Below, piece after piece: positions 15,459 through 22,297 of a stretch of 24,634 nucleotides of DNA. Every line of letters starts with the position of its first letter. Position 1 is the stretch's first letter. Position numbers and translations under genes: made by a program. The DNA comes from JALYUA01 sp038239305. Its GTDB lineage: Bacteria > Acidobacteriota > Thermoanaerobaculia > UBA5066 > Gp7-AA6. The stretch covers positions 1 to 24,634 of the forward strand of contig JBBSEW010000060.1 of NCBI GenBank assembly GCA_038239305.1. Direction: 5' to 3'. Under the pieces are notes generated by a model. That model was given only the letters and a program-made list of their open reading frames with translations, was not told the origin of the DNA and did not search any database.

Positions 15459-16574
15459 ATGGCGCGCGAGATCTCCCCCGGCGTACCCGTCGAAGACCTC
15501 CCGACCCCGGCCGTCCTCATCGACGTGGCCGTCCTCGACCGGAACATCGCCCGTATGGCGGCCGCGTCGCGCGCGAGCGGTATCCGGCTGCGGCCCCACG
15601 CCAAGACGCACAAAATCCTCGAGATCGGAAGGCGCCAGATCGCCGAAGGAGCGTCCGGCCTGACGCTCGCCAAGACGTCCGAGGCCGAGGTCTTCGCCGC
15701 GCGGGGCTTCGACGATCTGTTCCTCGCCTACCCCGTCGTCGGCCGAGGGAAGCCCGAGCGCCTGTTCGCCCTCTCCGAGCGGATCCGGCTCGGCGTCGGC
15801 GTCGACAGCGTGGAGGGCGCGCGTCTTCTCGCCTCGCCGTTTGCCGCCGCGGGCCGGCGGCTCGACGTGCTCATCAAGATCGAAGCCGGCTCCCGGCGCG
15901 TCGGGATCTCTGCCGACCAGGCTCCCGCTCTTGCCGAGGCGCTCGCGGCCCTTCCGGGGATCCGGGTGCGGGGGATCTTTGCGCATGCGGGGCACGCGTA
16001 CGCGGAGGAGACGCCCGAAGGCGTGCGCGAGACGGGCCGCGCGGAAGGCACCTCCCTCGCCGCCGTCGCCGCGGCCATCCGCGAAAAGGGCGTCCCGATC
16101 GAAGAGGTCTCCGTGGGCTCGACTCCAACGGCCCGGCACGCGATGACCATCTCCGGCGTGACGGAGGCCCGGCCGGGTAATTACGTCTACAACGACGCCT
16201 CGCAGGTGTCGCTCGGAACCTGCGCCCTCGAAGACTGCGCCATGACGATCCTTTCCACGGTCGTGAGCGTGCCCGAGCCGGGCCGAGCGGTCCTCGACGC
16301 GGGATCGAAGACGCTCTCTTCCGACGGACTACGGCCGAAGCCGGGCGGAGGCCACGGATTCCTCCTCGGTCACGCGAGCCGTCTCGCGCGGCTGTCCGAG
16401 GAGCACGGCGTCGTCGACGTCGTACCGGGCGAGAGCTTCCGCGTCGGAGAGCGCGTCTCGATTCTGCCAAACCACGCGTGCGTGGTCTCGAACCTCCACG
16501 ACCGCGTCATCGCCGTTCGCGACGGCCGTGTCGAGGAGGTCTGGCGGGTCGCGGCGCGGGGAATGGTGGAGTGA
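15459..16574 (+). CDS. D-threonine aldolase / D-serine dehydratase-like PLP enzyme
   Basis: The 371-residue protein has the alanine racemase-type N-terminal barrel and the D-serine dehydratase-like C-terminal domain. RPHAKTHK near residues 45-52 carries the PLP-binding Lys (K49). The C-terminal metal pair is H339 and C341 in PNHACV, as in metal-dependent D-threonine aldolases (glycine plus aldehyde from D-threonine) and eukaryote-type D-serine dehydratases. Which D-amino acid it uses cannot be told by eye. There is no signal peptide, so it acts in the cytoplasm. The start is ATG at 15459; GTG at 15456 is equally close. It is divergent from the M13 gene with 41 bp between them, and it may use D-amino acids released by the M55 enzyme. 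Confidence 0.88.
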   Translation: MAREISPGVPVEDLPTPAVLIDVAVLDRNIARMAAASRASGIRLRPHAKTHKILEIGRRQIAEGASGLTLAKTSEAEVFAARGFDDLFLAYPVVGRGKPERLFALSERIRLGVGVDSVEGARLLASPFAAAGRRLDVLIKIEAGSRRVGISADQAPALAEALAALPGIRVRGIFAHAGHAYAEETPEGVRETGRAEGTSLAAVAAAIREKGVPIEEVSVGSTPTARHAMTISGVTEARPGNYVYNDASQVSLGTCALEDCAMTILSTVVSVPEPGRAVLDAGSKTLSSDGLRPKPGGGHGFLLGHASRLARLSEEHGVVDVVPGESFRVGERVSILPNHACVVSNLHDRVIAVRDGRVEEVWRVAARGMVE

Positions 16575-16644
16575 ACGGGCCGCGTAAGATGAAAGAGCGG
16601 ATCGGGCCCTCGCGGCGCGGACCGGAGGGGTGCGAACTTTCCCG

Positions 16645-18117
16645 ATGACCGTCACGCTGCCTCTCTGGCTCGGCGTCCTCATCCTTCTGCTCGCGCTATG
16701 GGCGGCTCTCGACCGGCTCCTGATCCCGAGCGCGCGCTGGTTTCTCCGGCGCCGCGTCAACCGCGTCCTGGAGGAGATCAACACCCGTCTGAAGATCGCG
16801 GTCCCGGAATTCAAGCTCACGAAGCGGGACGTCCTGATCGACCGGCTCCTCTATGACCCCCAGGTGCAGGAGGCCGCGAGCGCGTTCGCGCTCGAAGACG
16901 GGATGCCGCGGAAAGTCGTGATGGAGCGGGTCGCGTCCTACGCGCGAGAGATCGTGCCGAGCTTCAACGCGTACGCCTACTTCCGCGTCGGATACTCGCT
17001 CGCGCGCAACATCGCGCGGTTTCTCTACCGCGTCCGCCTCGGCTACTCCGACGAGGCAGGGCTCTCCGCGATCCCCCCGAAATCGACCGTCGTCTTCCTG
17101 ATGAATCACCGCAGCAACATGGACTACATCCTCGTCGGCTACCTCGCGGCCGAGAAGGCGGCGATCTCGTACGCTGTGGGCGAGTGGGCGCGCATCTGGC
17201 CGTTGCAGACCCTCGTGCGGACGATGGGCGCGTACTTCGTCCGCCGCAACTCGCGTGACGCCCTCTATCGCAAGGTGCTCGAGCGCTGGGTGGCGATGGC
17301 CACCGACGCCGGAGTGACGCAGGCGGTTTTTCCCGAAGGCGGCCTGTCGCGCGATGGACTGCTGCGGCCGCCCAAGGTCGGGATTCTCGACTACATGCTG
17401 CGGGGCTTCGACCCGGATGGCGAGCGGGACATCGCTTTCGTTCCCGTCGGCATCAACTACGACCGCACGTTCGAGGACCGGACGCTTCTCGCGGGGCGCG
17501 ATGACTCCGCGAAGAAGCCCGGAGCGCTCCTGGCGCTGATCCGCACCCTCGCTTTCGTTCTGAAAAACCTCCGCCTCATGGCGGGCAATCAGTGGCACCG
17601 TTTCGGCTACGCCTGCGTCGATTTCGGCTCGCCCCTGTCGCTTCGGGAGTGGATGCGGGGCCGCCGCGTCGACTTTCGCGGACTCGGCCGGGACGAGCGG
17701 TTCGCTCTCGTCTCGGAGCTCGCCCGGGAGCTCATGGAAGCCGTCGCCGCCGTCATACCCGTGGTTCCGGTGTCTCTCGTCGCGCGGGCGTTCGTGTCCG
17801 ATCCCGGGCGCGCCTGGAGCGAGCTGGAGCTGAAGGCCCGGTCGCTCGACGAAATGCGGGAGCTCGAGGAACGAGGCGCGCACGTGTACGTTCCGCGCGC
17901 CGATCAGGACTATGCGATCGACGTCGGCTTGCGGATGCTGCTTCTCCGCCATCTCGTCTCGGAGACAGAAGGGCTCTTCGTGCCCGTTCCTTCCGAAATG
18001 CCGCTGCTCGAGTACTACGCAAACAGCATCGCGCACCTGTTTCGAGCGCCCGTCATCCCGGTCCCCGCCGGTGCAACCGCTTTCCCCGCCGCCGGCGCGC
18101 GGACCGACCCGCGCTGA
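16645..18117 (+). CDS. PlsB-like glycerol-3-phosphate/lysophospholipid acyltransferase
   Basis: The roughly 490-residue protein has acyltransferase motif I, NHRSNMD (HX4D, about residues 154-160), and FPEGGLSRDGLLRPPK (about 229-244), which resembles the EGGRSRTGRLLPPK region of PlsB, with AYFVRRNSRD between them. It should acylate glycerol-3-phosphate or lysophosphatidate at the inner membrane. One membrane segment lies at the N-terminus (LWLGVLILLLALWAAL). It is much shorter than E. coli PlsB (807 residues). Start is unclear: ATG 16645 is 16 bases after GGAGG, while GTG 16630 is too close to it. It is 70 bp downstream of the PLP enzyme. Its stop codon abuts the stop of the convergent gene. 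Confidence 0.82.
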   Translation: MTVTLPLWLGVLILLLALWAALDRLLIPSARWFLRRRVNRVLEEINTRLKIAVPEFKLTKRDVLIDRLLYDPQVQEAASAFALEDGMPRKVVMERVASYAREIVPSFNAYAYFRVGYSLARNIARFLYRVRLGYSDEAGLSAIPPKSTVVFLMNHRSNMDYILVGYLAAEKAAISYAVGEWARIWPLQTLVRTMGAYFVRRNSRDALYRKVLERWVAMATDAGVTQAVFPEGGLSRDGLLRPPKVGILDYMLRGFDPDGERDIAFVPVGINYDRTFEDRTLLAGRDDSAKKPGALLALIRTLAFVLKNLRLMAGNQWHRFGYACVDFGSPLSLREWMRGRRVDFRGLGRDERFALVSELARELMEAVAAVIPVVPVSLVARAFVSDPGRAWSELELKARSLDEMRELEERGAHVYVPRADQDYAIDVGLRMLLLRHLVSETEGLFVPVPSEMPLLEYYANSIAHLFRAPVIPVPAGATAFPAAGARTDPR

Positions 18118-18366
18118 TCAGGAACGGCGCCGGCTCCGCAGCGAGGAGTACACGAGGCCGCCGAGGCTGATGACGACCCACGAGCCTTCCATGAGGATCA
18201 GCCCCGGATCGCCGGCTCGCACGGCGAAAACGGTGAGGATCGCGCCGCCCACCAGGTTCAGGAGGAGATAGCCGTAGCCGCGCTGATCGAGCTTGCCCAT
18301 CTGGTTCGCGGCGTACGCCACGAGCACCACGAGGGCTCCCGTGAGTGACACCAACCGGATGAACAC
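18118..18366 (-). CDS. Small membrane protein, CBU_0592-like
   Basis: The 82-residue protein is almost wholly membrane: three hydrophobic helices (LVSLTGALVVLVAYAA, YLLLNLVGGAILTVFAV, ILMEGSWVVISLGGLVYS) and a basic tail. It fits the small CBU_0592-like family of unknown function, which I recognise from the QxGKL..RGYGYLLLNL pattern. The start is GTG at 18366, four bases after the stop of the holin-like gene, so the two are translationally close. GGAG lies eight bases upstream of the GTG. Confidence 0.75.
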   Translation of the reverse strand: MFIRLVSLTGALVVLVAYAANQMGKLDQRGYGYLLLNLVGGAILTVFAVRAGDPGLILMEGSWVVISLGGLVYSSLRSRRRS

Positions 18367-18370
18367 TCCC

Positions 18371-18742
18371 TCAGCTCCGGCGGGATTCGGGCTCGCTCAC
18401 GAAAACGGAGAGCAGCACGCTGACGATCGAGACCACGAGCGCTCCCCAGAACGCGGGCCAGAACCCGGAAACGTGAAAGCCGAGGCCGAAACGCTCCGCG
18501 GCCGCGCTCGTCAGCCACAGGATCAGCGCATTGATCACGAACGTGAACAGACCGAGCGTCAGAATCATGAGCGGACAGGTGAGAACCGACAGCAACGGCC
18601 GGACGAGAGCATTCAGCAGGCCGAACACGAGCGCCACGCCGAGGAAGGTCACGGGATCCGACGTGGCGGTGATCCCGGAAACGATCCGCGTGGCGACCCA
18701 CAGCGCCGCGGCGTTGATCAGAAGGCGGAGCACGAAGCGCAT
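18371..18742 (-). CDS. Phage holin family 4-like (YvlD-type) membrane protein
   Basis: The 123-residue protein has four hydrophobic segments and the GVALVFGLLNALVRPLL and LTLGLFTFVINALILWL patterns of the phage_holin_4_2/YvlD family. Despite the name these are chromosomal proteins of unknown role and no phage genes surround it. It starts with ATG at 18742 and precedes the CBU_0592-like gene on the same strand, probably as one operon. Confidence 0.85.
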   Translation of the reverse strand: MRFVLRLLINAAALWVATRIVSGITATSDPVTFLGVALVFGLLNALVRPLLSVLTCPLMILTLGLFTFVINALILWLTSAAAERFGLGFHVSGFWPAFWGALVVSIVSVLLSVFVSEPESRRS

Positions 18743-18857
18743 GAAGGGAAAGTATCACCGCAATCAGCCGTTGGCTGTCGGCGGCAGATGACGGCTGTCG
18801 GCCTTCAGCGGGCAGACGGAAAACGGGAACAGAAAGCCGGTCGTGCGGGGAAAGCTT

Positions 18858-20558
18858 TCACCGCTTCTGCTTTTTCGGGCTGCGGTCGGTGTTGATGATC
18901 GTCGCAATCAGAATCACTCCTCCGGCGGCTGCCGCGAGGAAGAAAAGCATCGCGAGGCCCGGGTATCCGAGGATGCGGAACGTCGTCGGGACCTGCATGA
19001 GAAGAGCGGCTCCGACAATCAGGGCCGCAAGCACCAGTCCCACCGCGATCCGGTTGGCAATCTTCTGAAGCCCCTCGATCAGCACCCTCTCGTCGATCGT
19101 CTCGACTTTGAACGAGAGCTGGTTGTTCGCGAGACCATCCAGGACCCGGTTGACGCGGCCCGGCAGCTTCTCCACGAATTCCTTCGCCTCGAGCAGTCCC
19201 GAGGCGAGGCTTCCCGGCGACGCGCTCTGGAGCATCCGCCGACGCAGGAGGTCGGCGGTGTTTTCCCGGATGGAGGCGTTGGGATCGAAACCCGGATCGA
19301 GCTTTCGGCCGATCTCGTCGAGCTGGAGGAGCGTCTTGGCGAGCATCGTCAGCTCGGGCGGAAGCCTCAGCCCGGCTTCACCCGAAGCGCGCGAGACGTC
19401 CAGAAGAACCCGTCCGATCTGCATCTGCTCGATCGTCGAATGTCGGTAGAGGCTCACGAGCTCGCTGACGCGCCGCTCGAGCTCGGCCGCGTCGAAATTC
19501 TCGAGGCGTTCCCCGAATTCCGCCGCCCGCTGCGCCGCTCGGTCACCCCGCCCTTCGCTGACGTCGAGAAGCAGCTTCAAAAGGCTCTCCTGGAGCGAGG
19601 GCGAGATCCGGCCGACCATCCCGAGATCGAGAAGCGCCAGCCGCCCATCGGTGGTCAGGAGAACGTTGCCGGGGTGGGGGTCCGCGTGGAAGAAACCGTC
19701 GAGCAGGATCTGCTTGAGGTATGCGCGGAAGAGCTCGTCGGCGAGCGGACGCGAATCGAGATCGATGCGCTTCAACGGCGTGAGAGCCGTAATCTTCTCG
19801 CCCTCGACGTACTCCATCGTCAGCACGCGGGACGTCGAGTAGTCCGGGATGGGGGCCGGAATCACGATGTGGGGAAACTCACGCACGGCCTTCGCGATCG
19901 CGACGAGGTTCGACGCCTCGAGCCGGTAGTCGAGCTCCGCGAGAATGCTCTTCCGGAATTCCCCGACCATCCGCACGAGCGCGAACCGGCCCGCGGTTTC
20001 GGTGTGCTGGTCGAAAAAGGACGCGATCTCGGCGAACGCGCCGAGATCTTCCTGCACGCGCTCGCGTATGTCCGGCCTCTGAACCTTGACGGCGACCGCG
20101 CGGCCGTCCCGCAGGCGTGCCCTATGCACCTGGCCCAGCGAAGCCGCCGCGAGCGGCTCCGACTCGAACTCGAGGAACGCTTTCGAGATGCGGACCCCGA
20201 GCTCGCTTTCCACGATCTTCTCGACCTCTCCGTAGGAGAACGGGGCCACATCGTCCTGGAGCCGGGCCAGGGCGGCCACGTAAGCGGGCGGCAGCAGGTC
20301 GCCGCGGGAAGACAGCACCTGGCCGAGCTTGATGAAGGTGGGTCCGAGTTTCTCGAGATCGCCCGCCAGCTCCTGCGCATCGGCCGCAGCGTCCGCCTGC
20401 GCGTCCGCCGCAACCTCGGGCCCGGCCGGGAGAGAATCGACGCCACCCTCATCGAGCGGCATTCCTTTGACGAGGTCGGACCGCCCGTGCTTGACGAGCA
20501 ACCAGGCGATATCCTTGTACCTCTTCCAATGGGCCGGGACGACGCTGGCGAAGGCCAT
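18858..20558 (-). CDS. UbiB/ABC1 (AarF/ADCK) family atypical kinase
   Basis: The 566-residue protein has the family hallmarks: FIKLGQVLSSR (KxGQ motif, about residues 75-85), the Ala-rich loop LAAASLGQVHRA in place of a Gly-rich loop, AVAVKVQRP with the nucleotide-binding Lys, HADPHPGN and LLDLGMVG. Two hydrophobic helices at the C-terminus anchor it to the membrane. UbiB-type proteins support biosynthesis or handling of isoprenoid quinones through ATPase activity. Start ATG at 20558 has AAGGA eight bases upstream; an in-frame extension to 20663 adds Arg/Ser-rich residues without homology. A 115-bp spacer separates its stop from the holin-like gene. It is divergent from the SDR gene. Confidence 0.9.
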   Translation of the reverse strand: MAFASVVPAHWKRYKDIAWLLVKHGRSDLVKGMPLDEGGVDSLPAGPEVAADAQADAAADAQELAGDLEKLGPTFIKLGQVLSSRGDLLPPAYVAALARLQDDVAPFSYGEVEKIVESELGVRISKAFLEFESEPLAAASLGQVHRARLRDGRAVAVKVQRPDIRERVQEDLGAFAEIASFFDQHTETAGRFALVRMVGEFRKSILAELDYRLEASNLVAIAKAVREFPHIVIPAPIPDYSTSRVLTMEYVEGEKITALTPLKRIDLDSRPLADELFRAYLKQILLDGFFHADPHPGNVLLTTDGRLALLDLGMVGRISPSLQESLLKLLLDVSEGRGDRAAQRAAEFGERLENFDAAELERRVSELVSLYRHSTIEQMQIGRVLLDVSRASGEAGLRLPPELTMLAKTLLQLDEIGRKLDPGFDPNASIRENTADLLRRRMLQSASPGSLASGLLEAKEFVEKLPGRVNRVLDGLANNQLSFKVETIDERVLIEGLQKIANRIAVGLVLAALIVGAALLMQVPTTFRILGYPGLAMLFFLAAAAGGVILIATIINTDRSPKKQKR

Positions 20559-20692
20559 TCTGCTGTTCCTTTCGCGGCGCCTCCTCGTCGAGGAGCCGCT
20601 GCCGCGTGCGATCCGTGCAAACGACGGGCCTTTCCACGGAAGGCTGCATAAACCATGGAACATCGAAGGTTGACAGCCGCCTTCCGCGCCGG

Positions 20693-21343
20693 GTGTTCGT
20701 GACGGGAGGCACCGGGTACGTCGGGTCCCGGCTGATTCCGAGCCTCGCGGCCCGAGGTCACGCGGTTACCGCGCTCTGTCGGAAAGGCTCGGAAAAGCGG
20801 TTGGCGCCGGGTTGCACGGCCGTAATCGGCGACGCCCTCGACGACGCGACGTTTCGCGACCAGGTCGCCCCCGCGGACACGTTCGTTCAGCTCGTCGGTG
20901 TCGCCCATCCCTCCCCCGCGAAGGCCCCTCAGTTCCGATCGATCGACCTCGCGTCCGCGAGGGCATCGGCGCGCGCCGCGAAGGCCGCGGGCGTCGTCCA
21001 TTTCGTGTATGTCAGCGTCGCGCATCCGGCCCCGGCGATGAAGGCCTACATCGAGGCCCGCGCCGATGCCGAGAAATTCATCCGTTCCCTCGGCCTATCC
21101 GCCACGATCCTGCGTCCCTGGTACGTGCTCGGCCCCGGGCACCGGTGGCCATACGCTCTCATTCCGTTCTACTGGATCGGCGAACGTCTGCCGGCGACAC
21201 GCGAGGGCGCCCGTCGACTCGGCCTCGTGACTCTGGAGCAGATGGTCAGCGCACTCGTCCGTGCCGTCGAAAATCCCGCGATCGGAATTCGCGTCGTCGG
21301 TGTGCCGGAGATCCGAATCGGACCGGCGGTTCAGGAGGGTTGA
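20693..21343 (+). CDS. Atypical short-chain dehydrogenase/NAD(P)-binding protein
   Basis: The protein begins with a Rossmann nucleotide-binding motif (FVTGGTGYVGSRL, TGGxGYxG) and continues as an NmrA/NDUFA9-like atypical SDR: VVHFVYVSVAHPAPAMKAYI and ILRPWYVLGPGHRW. There is no clear YxxxK catalytic pair, so it may bind rather than reduce. The substrate is unknown. The start is uncertain: GTG at 20693 puts the motif at residue 3. GTGs at 20606 and 20615 would add up to 29 residues, but those codons have low GC at third positions, unlike the gene. It is followed two bases later by the acetyltransferase, probably as one transcript. Confidence 0.8.
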   Translation: MFVTGGTGYVGSRLIPSLAARGHAVTALCRKGSEKRLAPGCTAVIGDALDDATFRDQVAPADTFVQLVGVAHPSPAKAPQFRSIDLASARASARAAKAAGVVHFVYVSVAHPAPAMKAYIEARADAEKFIRSLGLSATILRPWYVLGPGHRWPYALIPFYWIGERLPATREGARRLGLVTLEQMVSALVRAVENPAIGIRVVGVPEIRIGPAVQEG

Positions 21344-21345
21344 TC

Positions 21346-21792
21346 ATGGAGTGGACCCGCGACGGATTTCGCATCACGACCGATCCCACGAAGATCGATC
21401 GCGCCGCCGCTCATGCCTATCTCTCGCGGAGCTACTGGGCGGAGGGTGTTCCCCGGGAGATCGTCGACCGTTCCATCGACAACTCTCTCGCGTTCGCCGT
21501 TTTCGAAGAGGAGAAGCAGGTTGGCTTCGCGCGGGTCATAACCGATCGCGCGACGTTCGCTTACGTCGCCGACGTCTATGTCCTCGAGGAGTATCGCGGC
21601 CGCGGGCTCGCGCGCTGGCTGATGGAGACGATCCTCGCGCATCCGGATCTGCAGGGCTTGCGCCGGTGGCTCCTGACGACGCGCGACGCGCACGATCTCT
21701 ACGGGAAGGTCGGCTTCGTTCCGGCCGAGCGCGTGCAGCGGTTCATGGAGATCGATCGGCCGGGGATGTATCGGGAGATGCGCGAAACCTGA
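21346..21792 (+). CDS. GNAT family N-acetyltransferase
   Basis: The 148-residue protein has the GNAT core: VADVYVLEEYRGRGLARWLM contains the acetyl-CoA pyrophosphate-binding RGRGLA loop, and LYGKVGF is the usual C-terminal motif. The acceptor substrate is unknown; it may be a small molecule or a protein terminus. ATG at 21346 has AGGAGGG six bases upstream, overlapping the end of the SDR gene, so coupled translation is likely. An 8-bp periodic repeat array begins a few bases after its stop. Confidence 0.9.
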   Translation: MEWTRDGFRITTDPTKIDRAAAHAYLSRSYWAEGVPREIVDRSIDNSLAFAVFEEEKQVGFARVITDRATFAYVADVYVLEEYRGRGLARWLMETILAHPDLQGLRRWLLTTRDAHDLYGKVGFVPAERVQRFMEIDRPGMYREMRET

Positions 21793-21795
21793 CCG

Positions 21796-21968
21796 TTCGA
21801 ATCTCGCGATCTCGCGATCTCATGATCTCGCGATCCATCGAACCATCGAGTCATCGAGTCATCGAAAGATCTGGGGATGTGGGGAGAATCGGGTGATCGG
21901 GTGATCGGGAGATCGGGAGATCGGGTGATCAATCAAGGGGAATCGGGCGATCGGGAAATCGGAATGTG
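21796..21968 (+). repeat. 8-bp periodic GATC array, copy 3 (longest)
   Basis: Starting three bases after the GNAT stop, about 170 bases can be parsed in 8-base steps: ATCTCGCG (twice), ATCTCATG, ATCTCGCG, ATCCATCG, AACCATCG, AGTCATCG (twice), then ATCGGGTG, ATCGGGAG (twice), ATCGGGTG and ATCAATCA. I count 11 GATC sites. The order of unit types matches copies at 2411-2515, 2866-2940 and 24296-24512. Confidence 0.85.
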
Positions 21969-21972
21969 TGTA

Positions 21973-22010
21973 CCCCTCACCCCGCCCTCTCCCGCCGGAA
22001 GAGGGCAGGG
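21973..22010 (+). repeat. GC-rich hairpin element (REP-like), copy 1
   Basis: CCCCTCACCCCGCCC then CTCTCCCGCCGG, followed by GAAGAGGG, forms an imperfect CCTCTCC/GGAAGAGG-type hairpin. The first 26 bases recur exactly at 24517-24542. Elements of this composition are widespread intergenic repeats in many bacteria. Confidence 0.7.
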
Positions 22011-22297
22011 AAGGCGGTGCGCTCGGCAGATTTTCGTTCGAGGCGGAGGCGCTCTTCGGCGACGTCCCCGGCGCCCCTTCCGGTTCTGACCGCCGCAGCT
22101 CTTCTGATCGGCCGCGTCCCCGGGCTGGGATAAGTCCGGGAAATTGGCATCTTCCCCGCGGGGGAGCCCGGAATCGTCCGGCGCTCCGGCGCCCTATTTG
22201 TCAGAATGTCCTGGCCTCCGGTCTTGTTCGAAGGAATCCCCATGCGCGTATCCCGTCCGTCCACGCTTTTCACACCCTCCCTCCGAGGGATCGCCTG

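Larger units (their letters stand above)
21793..22297. other. 505-bp gene-less gap with repeat array
   Basis: The left third is the 8-bp periodic array (21796-21968), followed by a GC-rich hairpin element (21973-22010). The remaining 290 bases must hold the promoter and leader of the ABC exporter gene, but no convincing -35/-10 pair is visible. A CCCCGCGGGG palindrome lies near 22155-22165. The in-frame extension upstream of 22298 looks non-coding. Confidence 0.75.

Noticed and set aside
18371..18742. Possible prophage remnant because of the holin-family protein.
   Set aside because: The YvlD/holin 4-type family is commonly chromosomal; no lysin, capsid, tail or integrase gene is nearby.
20670..20675. 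A perfect TTGACA box just before the SDR gene.
   Set aside because: The sequence 17 bases downstream is GTGTTC, not a -10 box, and lies at the start codon itself.
21699..21932. Small proteins rich in Arg-Ser-Pro-Asp repeats encoded across the 8-bp arrays.
   Set aside because: They are translations of the repeat DNA itself and have no ribosome-binding site.
21796..21968. CRISPR array, considered because of the regular repeats.
   Set aside because: The period is 8 bases with no unique spacers of 30-40 bases and no cas genes nearby.
22145..22160. A TGGCAT ... CCGC stretch with sigma-54-like -24/-12 spacing upstream of the ABC exporter.
   Set aside because: Only GG and GC match the consensus, and such matches are frequent by chance in GC-rich DNA.
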